Shown here one piece after another: positions 16,961 to 26,431 of a stretch of 64,000 nt of DNA (positions are counted from its first letter, which is position 1; every line of letters starts with the position of its first letter). Source of the stretch: UBA12191 sp009937185 (GTDB taxonomy: Bacteria; Planctomycetota; UBA8108; UBA1146); the NCBI GenBank assembly GCA_938075155.1, contig CALJGL010000007.1, positions 1 to 64,000 on the forward strand, given 5' to 3'. The position numbers and the translations under genes are program-made. Below the pieces are notes generated by a model, which was given only the letters and a program-made list of their open reading frames with translations, was not told the origin of the DNA and made no database searches.

Positions 16961-18810
16961 TTTCGTGGAATCCAAACTTGGCGCCCCACGAGGTATAAAT
17001 CCGTGACCTTTTCAATAAACTCAGACCCCTTCACCATCTTGTAGTGCTTATCTAGTAGAGATTGGATCTTCGGAGGGAACGAGCGAACATTGTTGAAAGT
17101 CCAAGGTCCAAAGTAGGGCGATTTTGTTATCGGATCGATCCCTGCGGAGACTCTTTGCTTGGAGCGAATAACAGCAGGGAATCGATGCTCCATGATCGCT
17201 TTTCTCAGTTCCTCAGCTTGCCAGAGATCTTTTTCATACATTTGCCTCGCCGTGTAAGGCTCAATCACAAGAGGCCTACCCGACTCGACCAATACCCAAG
17301 GCTCTTCACTCAAAATAGGATCGCCGAATGCTTCGAGATTCTTGAGAACTCTCGTTCTCTCACTGATCTCCTGAATCCTGTCATCGGGAAACTCTTTCTG
17401 CCCTGTATTCTGATAAACACAAACTGATATCTGCCCCATTAATAACAAGATGATCAGCCCGCTGAAGAACCAAGTCTGACGACCTTCCCTCACTAGAAAG
17501 CAAGTCGGAACAAGTATCATCAACAGACTCGGCTCGAAGAGGTAGTTCAGATCTGAACCATCTCTAGCAATCAAACTTGTGAACGCCAACAACACGATCA
17601 CTTTTATTGCATCGAGGCGTGCATTCTTGGAACTGCTGAAGACCAACAAGAAAAGTGCGGCAAACAATACCACCCCATGCGCTATCAGTAATGAATCAAT
17701 ATCCGATTCAATGTTGATCTTCCCCTGAACAATCACTGATTGCACAGGTCTATAAATCGTCAAAAGCATCGTTCCAACAAGAGTCGCCCCTATGGGCTTG
17801 GCGAATGCTCCCTTACGAATGTGAGCGATCAAAGTCGTGAATATTGCCAGGAAAAGAAACAACTTGCCATGAGTGAATGAACCCAAGTATTTCAGTACTC
17901 CATAATCCCAGTTCATCGGGAATAAATTGGAAGTCACAGCATGGGTCAAGAATCGACCATCTGTCCCATAATTCAAGAGCCCTGCAAAGATGAGCCCTGT
18001 TGCTAATAGGCCCAAAGGCCATCTGAGAGTCGTCTTCCCTTCTCGCATGAACAATTCTACATAAGTCAGTAGCATGATCGCGAGCATGGTTTGACGAGTA
18101 TATACAGCACAGAAAAAACAGAGCGCTCCGACAAAACGACATTTCGATTCCGGGCGGAGAGTCAGATACGAACCGGCTAATGTGAACATCAATGCAAAGG
18201 CATCGACGCGCGCCATCATTCCAAACTGCATTATTTCCAGCAGTGAGAAAAAGACTCCAACGGCAAGGATCGGTGCAATACGAGATTGCCTTCCGACTAC
18301 GTGGTTCTTCTCTCTAGCGACTGACTCTTTTTGTAATGCCTCGGCCGCTTCTTCCGGATCGAGAGAATCACGTGCACGATAAACGATGCCTGCTAGACAA
18401 AGTGCGGCGAGTAGCGTGGAGATCACAGATACCCAGCGTCCCCCTCCATAGGGAGACTCGAAGATATCTTTGACAAGGTTGACGATAATAGGATACCCGG
18501 GCGCATATTGGTCGAAGAGCCACGGCTCTTTTCCGATTTCGGGATACAGGCCTGGATCTTCAGAGACCCTGCGGGCCTGATCCATAACCACCGCTTCCCC
18601 ATATCGAAGTTCATGAGGGAAAGAGGCGAATTCTATCGCTCTGGGTAAGTACTGCCCTACCGACAAACTGATCAAGATAAGGCTGAAGTAAAATCCAGGC
18701 ATGCAGGAGGATTCTCGCAGGACGACGAGTGGAGCGATAATCACATTTGAAAAAAATGCTCTCAGCGAAAGCTGCGAATGATCGTCATCAGATTTTGTAT
18801 CACTCGACAA
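16954..18810 (-). CDS. Polytopic membrane protein, probable GT-C-type glycosyltransferase
   Basis: A 618-residue protein with about ten hydrophobic segments after a short charged N-terminus (SSDTKSDDDHS). The layout, with a first extracytoplasmic loop holding charged and aromatic residues (ELRYGEAVVMDQARR...QYAPGYP), MMARVDAF between membrane helices and a soluble C-terminal domain of about 140 residues, resembles GT-C/ArnT-like lipid-linked sugar transferases. No decisive catalytic motif can be named, so the assignment rests on topology. It stands between the tRNA-Sec repeat and fliA on the minus strand and is not clearly part of the flagellar operon, though the gap to fliA is only 65 bases. 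Confidence 0.55.
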   Translation of the reverse strand: MSSDTKSDDDHSQLSLRAFFSNVIIAPLVVLRESSCMPGFYFSLILISLSVGQYLPRAIEFASFPHELRYGEAVVMDQARRVSEDPGLYPEIGKEPWLFDQYAPGYPIIVNLVKDIFESPYGGGRWVSVISTLLAALCLAGIVYRARDSLDPEEAAEALQKESVAREKNHVVGRQSRIAPILAVGVFFSLLEIMQFGMMARVDAFALMFTLAGSYLTLRPESKCRFVGALCFFCAVYTRQTMLAIMLLTYVELFMREGKTTLRWPLGLLATGLIFAGLLNYGTDGRFLTHAVTSNLFPMNWDYGVLKYLGSFTHGKLFLFLAIFTTLIAHIRKGAFAKPIGATLVGTMLLTIYRPVQSVIVQGKINIESDIDSLLIAHGVVLFAALFLLVFSSSKNARLDAIKVIVLLAFTSLIARDGSDLNYLFEPSLLMILVPTCFLVREGRQTWFFSGLIILLLMGQISVCVYQNTGQKEFPDDRIQEISERTRVLKNLEAFGDPILSEEPWVLVESGRPLVIEPYTARQMYEKDLWQAEELRKAIMEHRFPAVIRSKQRVSAGIDPITKSPYFGPWTFNNVRSFPPKIQSLLDKHYKMVKGSEFIEKVTDLYLVGRQVWIPRKF

Positions 18811-18875
18811 GGCATGCTCCCCAAAAAAAGTCTAATGGCTCAGGGGTACCTTTATAATCGAGGACTCAACAAAAC

Positions 18876-19775
18876 TCAATCTGTGGAAAAATCCATCTCC
18901 CGGTGTCCAAACAACTGTCTTAGTTTCAATACAGTTCTACTGTGCAGTTGGCACACACGAGATTCAGAGAGTCCCATACGCAATCCGATTTCTTTCATCG
19001 TCTCACCCGACCAGTAGTACCGGGTAAAAATCTCACGCTCTCTCTCATCTAGTTTTTCGTTGAGTGCTTCCATGATGGTTTCCATCTGAAGATTCGCCTC
19101 AGGAGCAGGAGTCTTCGCATCGTTCAACATATCGATTTTTCGAAGTGATCTAGAATCGGTTTCTTCTGAGACGTGATCAGTAAGAGAGACGATAGATGCG
19201 GCAGAAGCTTCTCTCTGCAGCTGGTCAAACTCCGACTCCGTCACACCGAGATAATTGGCCATCTCGAGATCAGTAGGCTCTCTACCAGAAGACAATTCGA
19301 GTTCCTTGTAGGCTTTATCCAATCGGCTGGCAGTACTTCTGACCAACCGGGGAACCCAATCTTGAGCACGGAGAGAATCGATGATCGATCCTTTCACCCG
19401 TGTATTGCAGTAGGTCTCGAATTTCACGCCGCGTTCTAGATCGTAGTTTTCAATGGCGTCCATCAATCCAAAGACGCCCGCACCATACAAATCATCAACG
19501 TCGACCTGCTGCGGCAATTTCCTGTGAAGGCGATCTGCGGCATATCTCACGATGGGGAGATATCTCTCCAACAAATCATTTTTTATATCAGTGGACCTTG
19601 TTTCCTTGAATGAGATCCACTGCTTCTCCAGATCGGGGTCATCACTCAGTCGGGTTTTACCGACAAGGGATTTCATTCCGTGAAGATCTTCCCGGGTATC
19701 GCTGTTCTCAACCTGAGTCAAATCAGTCTCCTGTTCCTGTAATAGCTGCTCTTCGTTAGGATCCGGGCTATCCAT
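18876..19775 (-). CDS. fliA: Flagellar sigma factor FliA (sigma-28 family)
   Basis: A 299-residue sigma factor. Region 2 is clear (YLPIVRYAADRLHRKLP ... DLYGAGVFGLMDAIENYD ... FETYCNTRVKGSIIDSLR), then region 3 and a region 4 helix-turn-helix (GETMKEIGLRMGLSESRVCQLHSR). The order and spacing match FliA/WhiG factors that direct late flagellar genes. The first 50 residues are an acidic extension not usual in FliA; a later start at M34 is possible, since neither start has a strong ribosome binding site. It is the last gene of the flagellar operon, 85 bases after flhG, as in many polar flagellates. Confidence 0.88.
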   Translation of the reverse strand: MDSPDPNEEQLLQEQETDLTQVENSDTREDLHGMKSLVGKTRLSDDPDLEKQWISFKETRSTDIKNDLLERYLPIVRYAADRLHRKLPQQVDVDDLYGAGVFGLMDAIENYDLERGVKFETYCNTRVKGSIIDSLRAQDWVPRLVRSTASRLDKAYKELELSSGREPTDLEMANYLGVTESEFDQLQREASAASIVSLTDHVSEETDSRSLRKIDMLNDAKTPAPEANLQMETIMEALNEKLDEREREIFTRYYWSGETMKEIGLRMGLSESRVCQLHSRTVLKLRQLFGHREMDFSTD

Positions 19776-19860
19776 TTTTTATTGAAGTCAGCCCAGTCGT
19801 TTCCCTATGGCAAGTATTGGGCCGGAATCTTAAGTTCTCCAAAGAACACTATTGTTTCCT

Positions 19861-20748
19861 TTATGGAGAACGCTCACGGCCCCTTCCGAGATCCCCTACA
19901 AACACTTCTTTTAACCTGTGCAGGAATCCCCGATCCACCGGACGGGGCTGCTTCATTCCAAGGCCATCCGACAATTCCCTGATGCTTCTCGCAGCAGGAG
20001 AGGTGGGATAGGCCATGGTGAAATGTTGACGCTTACGGACTGAAGCAGAGACCCTTGGGTCGTACAACACTGCTCCGCCATCTTGTAAATCCATCGATAA
20101 GAACTTCTTCGCCAAACTTTTTATTCGGCTGGTCACCTGCTGAGCTTCTCCCCTGGACTGCGCTTGATTGACGGTCAACCAACAGTTCGGGATTCTCACC
20201 TCACATGAAAAAACTTTCAACATCGCATAAGCATCCACGATGGCTGTCGGCTCTGGTGTCGTCACAACCAATACTTCTCCAGCGGCATGACAGAGATCAA
20301 CGACCGACCTTGAGATACCCGCTCCTGTATCAATGATCACGAGATCGTGATCACTGACCAATTCTCCTAGAGCGTCCAGTAATCTCTGTTGACGGGAATG
20401 TCCCATATCAGCGATACGGCTGAGGCCACTGGCTCCGGGAAGAATCTGGATTCCTTCCGGCCCCGTGATCAGGACCTCTCTCAGCGATGCTTCCCCGTCG
20501 ACAAGATGCCCCAAATTTTTTCCCGGATGCAAATCGAGGAGAACGTCAATATTGGCGAGACCTAAATCACCGTCGATCAAGGCGGTTCTGATTCCAGATC
20601 TTGCGGCACTCAGTGCGAGCCCCACAGAGATGTTGGTTTTACCGACCCCGCCCTTACCACTGGTTACAGCGAGAACTCGCCCCCTACCTTCAACAGGGGA
20701 GGCTTTCTCCTCGATCAATGATCGCAGTTTCCAGGCCTGATCTCTCAT
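19861..20748 (-). CDS. flhG: FlhG (MinD-like flagellar number regulator)
   Basis: A 295-residue MinD/ParA-type ATPase with the deviant Walker A motif GKGGVGKT (31-38), LIDGDLGLANIDVLL, and DLVIIDTGAG as Walker B. FlhG works with FlhF to set the number and position of flagella. It follows flhF with an ATGA overlap and precedes fliA, the standard flhF-flhG-fliA order. A MinD-like C-terminal amphipathic helix is plausible in RGFLHRLKEVFV, which would allow membrane binding. Confidence 0.9.
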   Translation of the reverse strand: MRDQAWKLRSLIEEKASPVEGRGRVLAVTSGKGGVGKTNISVGLALSAARSGIRTALIDGDLGLANIDVLLDLHPGKNLGHLVDGEASLREVLITGPEGIQILPGASGLSRIADMGHSRQQRLLDALGELVSDHDLVIIDTGAGISRSVVDLCHAAGEVLVVTTPEPTAIVDAYAMLKVFSCEVRIPNCWLTVNQAQSRGEAQQVTSRIKSLAKKFLSMDLQDGGAVLYDPRVSASVRKRQHFTMAYPTSPAARSIRELSDGLGMKQPRPVDRGFLHRLKEVFVGDLGRGRERSP

Positions 20749-22313
20749 TCAACTCCGAGGATCATGTCTCTGATTTTTTCGCGAGACGCCACTTCAATGT
20801 CTTCCGGAACTTCCTGACCACACGTCACATAGGAAACAGGAACCGGCATGACACCAAAGAGATCCCAGAGGAATCCTTTTCTGTAGGACTCATCTTTCTT
20901 GGTAAGGATCACCTTGTCATATCCCACAAGTCGGAACGCATCGGCCGTCGCCATGAGTGCTTCTGGTGAAGCACCCAGTGACAAACAGAGATGGACCTCA
21001 AGGTCTTCGACGTTCGCGAGACAATCCCGTACTTCGGTGATTCGATCCACGTCTTTTTGGCTACGACCAGCAGTATCGATGAAGACAACGTCGTGGTTAT
21101 CGAAGGAATTGATTTCCTCAGTAATCTTCCCTGGCTCACTGACGGTCTTGAAGGACAGGCCAATGATGTCAGCGAATCTACGCAGTTGCTCGATGGCCCC
21201 CAGTCGATACGAATCGAGAGTGATCAAGCCGACTCTCTTTTTCTCGACGACGTGGAAATGTGCGGCAAGCTTGGCAAGCGTCGTTGTTTTTCCAACTCCA
21301 GTCGGGCCAACCAGTGCAATGATGCGAGTTTTACCTTTAGTTTTCCCAAGATCGATCGCTCCTGAAGCTGGGATTCTTCCATAGATACATGTGCCCACTC
21401 GCGATTTAATCAGATCATCCAACTGCTCAGGACTTAAGTTGCTTGGAACTTCAGACGAGATCACTGCCGACAGAATCCCCTTCTTGGCATGCTCGGGAAT
21501 CCCACATTTCTCAAGGAAAGTAGTGACTTTACCGAAGAATGCAGGATCGTCATAAGTCGTACTTGTCGGAGCTATCTCTTCGGAATAACTGCTAACTGTA
21601 TCGTTGATCTGTGAAATCGGCGTGGGCTCAAAGACGTCTGTCGCCACCTTTTGATCACTATCTGTTTGCCAGGAGTCCGGCTGCCTGTGAAAAGGAGAAG
21701 AGGAGTTAAAGTCTCTCAACTCATCTGCAATTCTCTGGCGAGATCCCTCAAGTCTTGAAGACAAGTCTTTCAAGATGGAATCCTTGGACACATTGTCATC
21801 TGTTTTGTCCAACTCACGCGCCTCAAAACCAGAAATGAATGAGTTTTCTTCCGCCATTGAATCCTGCTCCAATTCAATTCCTGACTCATGCCTTGAAGCA
21901 TGAGATTCGTGAGGAGTACTATTTTCAAAATTATCTGATTCGACAGAAGCCATCGGCTCTGTTGGGACATCACTACCGAAGTTGGCATCTACTGGGGTGT
22001 TATCGACTTCGTCTTCATCTGAAGTCATCTCTCCAGCGAAGACGGGAACCTGGACCGACGTCTGTTCGACGACTGGAGGTTCGACGACTACAGGTAGAGG
22101 AAGGATGTCATGACTAGATTTTTGCGTTCTTACGATCACGACTACATCGGAAAAACCGATCCAGCCTAATAGCCCAGACCTTCTGACTTTTCGAGAATGA
22201 ACGACTGTCCAGTCACTTCCGAATCTCTCTTGGAGGATTCGAACTGCAGTCGCATAGTCCGGTGCCACGACACGAGTGTGCTCCGCATCGATAAGATCCT
22301 TAATGTCATTCAA
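20745..22313 (-). CDS. flhF: FlhF, SRP-type GTPase for flagellar placement
   Basis: FlhF is an SRP-like GTPase that marks the site of flagellum assembly. The C-terminal NG domain has the P-loop GPTGVGKTTTLAKLA (from residue 336), DSYRLGAIEQLRRFA, DTAGRSQKD and TKKDE, giving the full GTPase set. Between a short N-terminal B domain (ATAVRILQERFGSDWTVVHSRKVR) and the NG domain lies a long acidic, low-complexity linker of about 200 residues. Start chosen as TTG 22313, overlapping the flhA stop by 8 bases; an ATG at 22412 is also in frame but lies deep in flhA without a ribosome binding site. Confidence 0.9.
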   Translation of the reverse strand: MNDIKDLIDAEHTRVVAPDYATAVRILQERFGSDWTVVHSRKVRRSGLLGWIGFSDVVVIVRTQKSSHDILPLPVVVEPPVVEQTSVQVPVFAGEMTSDEDEVDNTPVDANFGSDVPTEPMASVESDNFENSTPHESHASRHESGIELEQDSMAEENSFISGFEARELDKTDDNVSKDSILKDLSSRLEGSRQRIADELRDFNSSSPFHRQPDSWQTDSDQKVATDVFEPTPISQINDTVSSYSEEIAPTSTTYDDPAFFGKVTTFLEKCGIPEHAKKGILSAVISSEVPSNLSPEQLDDLIKSRVGTCIYGRIPASGAIDLGKTKGKTRIIALVGPTGVGKTTTLAKLAAHFHVVEKKRVGLITLDSYRLGAIEQLRRFADIIGLSFKTVSEPGKITEEINSFDNHDVVFIDTAGRSQKDVDRITEVRDCLANVEDLEVHLCLSLGASPEALMATADAFRLVGYDKVILTKKDESYRKGFLWDLFGVMPVPVSYVTCGQEVPEDIEVASREKIRDMILGVE

Positions 22314-24498
22314 AGGTCGATTCCCTTTCCCCTGAGAGGGTCGATTCTGTTGAACAGAAATCAGCCCTCGCCATCCCCCCGGATACCACGGAGAACCCGT
22401 GTGCGATCTCATTGTAGGAGAGGACAGACGCCTTTGGCACTTCCTTCTCCAGTAACTTCTTAATTGATATTCTCAGCTCAGGCGGACACAGAACCACTGC
22501 CGGATATCCACCCCGCTCCAATTGATCCACCTGGTGGCTGACAGATTGCAGGATGGCCCGGTAGCGTTCGGGAGCCAATTCCGGAACAGATCCCGGAATT
22601 CCCTGGATTCGAGATTCAAAGAGACACTGCTCACTTTCAGGATCGAGGGTCACCACCCGAATCACTCCATCAGAATCCGCCAAAGGCCCACAAATCGACC
22701 GTGAAACCCTGTTTCTGACCTTTTCCACCACCGCTTCGACCGGGCGCCTAGAGGCCTCTGGCCACTCGATAGCCACTTCTCCGAGAGCTTCCAGAATCTT
22801 TTCGAGATCCCTCAGTGAGACTTTCTCGGAAAGAAGGGCCTGAAAAACCCTCTGAACTTCTGCGACGCTGAACACCTCTGGAATCAATTCCGCGACCAGA
22901 GGGCGAGCCCCAGGATGGATTTCCTCCAAGAGAATTTTCGTCTCATTACGAGTCAGGAGATCTTGAGCATGGTCATTTGTGATCTGGCGAAGCTGTCCGA
23001 TCAAAATTTCTTGACCACTTTCACAGTGATATCCTAAGCCTCTCCTCATCGTCGCTTCGTCTTCATCTATCCACTTACCAGATTTACTGCTGACGGGATG
23101 ACGGGCAGCATCACCCGGAACAGTATTCAAAGAGCGATCTGTCTCGGTGACGAAATACTTTCCTCTTTTAAGTTCCGTTAAGCAGGTGGGTATTTCTCTC
23201 AACAATATTCGATATTCTTGCCGACCCAATTTTCGCTGAATTGAAACCTTCACAGGAGGAAGATCTATGCCGAGTTCCTCTCGGATTTCATTTCTTAAAT
23301 TTTCAATCGAGTCCGAGAGAGAAGATTCTTCTTTGGAAGAGATCAATCCTCTCAGGCCTGGACCCAACTCGATGACGAGTGGTCGTTGGAATGCGTTTTG
23401 TCCCGCATGGGATATCGCTGCGCTGGAAGCCTCGACTTCTTGGTCGTGAACTTTTTCAGTTGGAACGGTACTCACATGATTCTCATGCGATTTTTTCCTA
23501 CTCGAGGAAAGACTGTAAGCAAGATAGACCAACACTAAGGATAATGATCCCAGTGCCATGGGAGACAAACCAACGGAGGCTAGAGATAACATCACCATCG
23601 CAGTGATCAACAACGCTCTTGGGTTGGCGAAGACCTGCCCCACCATGACGTGCCCGATTTGCCCCTTTGATGAAGCTCGAGTCACCATGAGTCCTGCCGC
23701 CACGCTGATGAACAATGCTGGAAGTTGCGTAGCGATTCCATCGCCAATGGCTAGGACCGAGAATACTGATACGGAATCCCCTATCGACATCCCTAACTGG
23801 AAAACTCCGATCGCGATGCCGCCGAAAATATTAATCGATGTGATTAACACCGCCGCAATGGCATCTCCTCGAACAAATTTACTGGCGCCGTCCATCGATC
23901 CGTAAAAGTCCGCTTGATGGGCTAAATCTTCTCTTGCTAATCGCGCCTCTGAGGCACTGATGTTTCCCGCTGCGAGGTCGGCATCGATAGCCATTTGTGA
24001 ACCCGGCATACGATCGAGCGTAAACCTCGCAGCGACTTCTGCTATTCGAGTAGCTCCTTTGGTGACAACAACAAACTGAATCACAGCCAATACCGCAAAA
24101 ATGATAAATCCAACAACGGCATTAGAAGCCGAAACGAAATCACCAAAGAAATTCACGACTTTTCCAGCCGCGAAGCCACCTTCTTGCCCAGCCTTACTGA
24201 GAATTAATCGAGTTGTCGCAATGTTCAATGCCAGTCGATACAGAGTGGCAATCAATAACATCGAAGGGAAGGCCGCAAACTCCAGAGGACTTTTAAGGTA
24301 AACCACCGTGAGCAATATCAACACCGAGATGGCAATGTTGACTCCTAGCAACACATCCATCACTGGTCCCGGTAAAGGAACCAAAATCGCCAGCAATATT
24401 CCGCCCAAGGCGAGAACGAGAACTAAATCCCGATTTTTTTGAACGGAGCCCTTCCAGTCGTTCGGAGCGCTCAAATTATTCAATGGGGCTGGGTTCAT
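22306..24498 (-). CDS. flhA: FlhA, flagellar export gate protein
   Basis: A 730-residue export-gate protein. About eight membrane helices occupy residues 24-330; the cytoplasmic loop carries the FHIPEP-family signature (ARFTLDRMPGSQMAIDADLAAG, cut here by strand breaks only in the fold). A linker and the soluble C-terminal domain that docks chaperone-substrate pairs follow. FlhA forms a nonameric ring under FliPQR and FlhB and uses proton-motive force. Start is the ATG overlapping the flhB stop as ATGA; the end overlaps flhF. The linker around 340-370 (SSSRKKSHENHVS) is longer than usual. Confidence 0.93.
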   Translation of the reverse strand: MNPAPLNNLSAPNDWKGSVQKNRDLVLVLALGGILLAILVPLPGPVMDVLLGVNIAISVLILLTVVYLKSPLEFAAFPSMLLIATLYRLALNIATTRLILSKAGQEGGFAAGKVVNFFGDFVSASNAVVGFIIFAVLAVIQFVVVTKGATRIAEVAARFTLDRMPGSQMAIDADLAAGNISASEARLAREDLAHQADFYGSMDGASKFVRGDAIAAVLITSINIFGGIAIGVFQLGMSIGDSVSVFSVLAIGDGIATQLPALFISVAAGLMVTRASSKGQIGHVMVGQVFANPRALLITAMVMLSLASVGLSPMALGSLSLVLVYLAYSLSSSRKKSHENHVSTVPTEKVHDQEVEASSAAISHAGQNAFQRPLVIELGPGLRGLISSKEESSLSDSIENLRNEIREELGIDLPPVKVSIQRKLGRQEYRILLREIPTCLTELKRGKYFVTETDRSLNTVPGDAARHPVSSKSGKWIDEDEATMRRGLGYHCESGQEILIGQLRQITNDHAQDLLTRNETKILLEEIHPGARPLVAELIPEVFSVAEVQRVFQALLSEKVSLRDLEKILEALGEVAIEWPEASRRPVEAVVEKVRNRVSRSICGPLADSDGVIRVVTLDPESEQCLFESRIQGIPGSVPELAPERYRAILQSVSHQVDQLERGGYPAVVLCPPELRISIKKLLEKEVPKASVLSYNEIAHGFSVVSGGMARADFCSTESTLSGERESTFE

Positions 24499-25319
24499 TG
24501 TGAACCTCTCTCTAGTGAAGTCCGGGAATACTGACTTTTTCGAATCAAGCTATCTCTGAGTACGTGATGGAATCTCCGGCGGCGATTACGGAGACGAGGA
24601 TCCCCATATTTTTCTCGATATTCGTCCTTCGATTCCTGAGGCGTCATCTTCATCGAATTCCACCAGGTCAATCTGCGATAGATTCCATCGAGGACTGCGA
24701 ACGTAAGGATCACGAGGCACACCTGAAAAATTGTGGTTGTGGCAACATGAATCAGTTCAAACTTACGCTCGAAACCAAACACTGCTTTCTCGCCAACCTC
24801 GGCGACAATGCTCTGAAAACCATTCATGAACACCCAAACGACCATGCATAGCCTCACCACTTGGAAGCAAAGCCTTCCTGTCGTTTTTAATGAGAACAGA
24901 TTCCTCCACTGGTGAAGAGGATTCCACGTCCCAGACCTCAACGGAAAGACGTCAACTCGGATTCCTCTGGGAGACTGCAACCATGAACATGCCACAGAAG
25001 TCAGGAGGATCATCAATAGAACGGGTCCGACAATCTGAACAACGATCATGGGTAAGGATCCGAATATTTCTTCTAACATCACACCGCTGCCAACTTTTTG
25101 ATTTTCTGTACCAAGAAGCATCTGGAAATCGAATGCGGATCTCATTATTTCACTAAATTTTGCCATGAGGGTATCTGCGTATATGTACAAGGTCGCAAAG
25201 CTACTCAACATCACTGCTGATAGCACAAAATCAGAACTGTGTGCAAAGTAACCTTCTTCGGCTGCTTTCTGTAATCGACTGCGTGAGGGATTCACTGTTC
25301 TCTCTGCTCCACTAGACAT
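24495..25319 (-). CDS. flhB: FlhB, truncated before the NPTH switch domain
   Basis: The transmembrane half of FlhB is clear: an N-terminal SRSRLQKAAEEGYFAHSSDF motif, four membrane helices, and the juxtamembrane motif MKMTPQESKDEYREKYGDP. Normal FlhB (about 350-380 residues) continues into a cytoplasmic domain with the self-cleaving NPTH sequence, which switches export from hook to filament. This protein stops at residue 274, some 30-40 residues before NPTH should occur, and flhA begins at the stop codon (ATGA). There is no room for the missing part and no other frame supplies it. The switch domain must be absent or encoded elsewhere. Confidence 0.88.
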   Translation of the reverse strand: MSSGAERTVNPSRSRLQKAAEEGYFAHSSDFVLSAVMLSSFATLYIYADTLMAKFSEIMRSAFDFQMLLGTENQKVGSGVMLEEIFGSLPMIVVQIVGPVLLMILLTSVACSWLQSPRGIRVDVFPLRSGTWNPLHQWRNLFSLKTTGRLCFQVVRLCMVVWVFMNGFQSIVAEVGEKAVFGFERKFELIHVATTTIFQVCLVILTFAVLDGIYRRLTWWNSMKMTPQESKDEYREKYGDPRLRNRRRRFHHVLRDSLIRKSQYSRTSLERGSQ

Positions 25320-25321
25320 AT

Positions 25322-26149
25322 TTACCCACCCACCAATCCATTGAGGATGAGGTCAGTCCCTTGAAGTCCCATCTCCACTACCAACGCGAATGCATCAGCG
25401 ATGAATGGCAATGTGAGAAAGAGGGCAATAAATCCAACACTTGTTCTGAGAGCGAAGCCCGTAAAGAAGATATCTAATTCTGGAATCGTTCTCGCAGCTA
25501 TACCAAGAATCAACGTGATGAGTAGAATCGCTAACACTGCTGGTAAAGCCAACTCCAGACCAATTAACCAACTTTGACTTCCCGCTACAGAAACAAAGCC
25601 ACTCACAGGATCTATGGCTCCAGTAGCAGTTTCATTTGTTCCCAGTACGACAGAGGAAAATAATCCCGCAGGAACTTTCTGAAATGAACTCAACAGGGTA
25701 AGCATGATCAAACGGTGACCATCGAGAGCAATGAAGATCAATGTTGCCATCAAGGTAAATAATGTTGCGAGTGGAGATTCTTGCTCAGAGTTCTCAATCC
25801 CGGATTCTAGTCCAGGAGAACCGATCGTGGCACCGATCCATGTGGCCGCTAATCGCGTGCCCCAGATTAAAAGTGCAATCACCCCTCCCAGTATCCAACC
25901 CAATGTGAACTCACCTAATAATCCGACAATGGCGGTAATGGGAGATCCTATGAGGTGAGGTGAGGGAGTCTCAGTCACACCCATTGGTGCAACGACAAGA
26001 GCCAAAAGCACAGCGAATGCGATTCGGAGTCTGAAAGGGATCTGTGCAACAGAGAAAAATGGTAAAATCATCAAAGCGCCCAATATTCGGGTACTGACAA
26101 ATAACCATTGGGACCATGAAGCAGTGGTGATCTCTATCAATTCTTCCAA
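25322..26149 (-). CDS. fliR: FliR, flagellar export gate subunit
   Basis: A 275-residue membrane protein with six hydrophobic stretches, matching FliR in length. The motif RILGALMILPFFSVAQIPFRLRIAF near the N-terminus and ALRTSVGFIALFLTLPFI near the end are typical. FliR is one subunit of the FliP5-Q4-R1 channel through which flagellar parts are exported. It lies three bases after fliQ and two before flhB in the operon. Confidence 0.9.
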   Translation of the reverse strand: MEELIEITTASWSQWLFVSTRILGALMILPFFSVAQIPFRLRIAFAVLLALVVAPMGVTETPSPHLIGSPITAIVGLLGEFTLGWILGGVIALLIWGTRLAATWIGATIGSPGLESGIENSEQESPLATLFTLMATLIFIALDGHRLIMLTLLSSFQKVPAGLFSSVVLGTNETATGAIDPVSGFVSVAGSQSWLIGLELALPAVLAILLITLILGIAARTIPELDIFFTGFALRTSVGFIALFLTLPFIADAFALVVEMGLQGTDLILNGLVGG

Positions 26150-26152
26150 TGA

Positions 26153-26431
26153 TTACCCCCCCGACAAAAACCATGTCGAGGACGAGATAGATTCCCGCGT
26201 GAAGTTCACTATCCAATCAAGGAGCGTAGGAAAAACCAATCCCATGATGACTGCAGCGGCTAAAAGTCGAGGAACTATTGAAAGACTTTGATCTTGGATC
26301 TGGAAGATCGACTGAATGAGGTTCGTAATCACCCCAACAACGACAACCGCTATGAGTATTGGTACCGACATCTGAATCGCCAGCAACAAACCTGATCCTA
26401 GGAATTCGACAACTCTGTCAAAGTCGATCAT
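26153..26431 (-). CDS. fliQ: FliQ, flagellar export gate subunit
   Basis: A 92-residue protein of two membrane helices, the normal FliQ size. The loop between them reads GVITNLIQSIFQIQDQSLSIVPRL, close to the FliQ/SpaQ consensus (TQI.E.TLSF.PK). FliQ wraps around FliP and FliR in the export channel. Its start overlaps the fliP stop as ATGA. Confidence 0.92.
   Translation of the reverse strand: MIDFDRVVEFLGSGLLLAIQMSVPILIAVVVVGVITNLIQSIFQIQDQSLSIVPRLLAAAVIMGLVFPTLLDWIVNFTRESISSSTWFLSGG

Noticed and set aside
16699..16998. Open frames on both strands across tRNA-Sec and the 15-bp repeat
   Set aside because: They cross a structured tRNA, and the repeat stays open only because 15 is a multiple of three. 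No ribosome binding site or family resemblance was seen.
24495..24560. A frameshift hiding the end of flhB
   Set aside because: flhA begins at the flhB stop codon and its N-terminus is intact, so no sequence remains for the missing domain in any frame.
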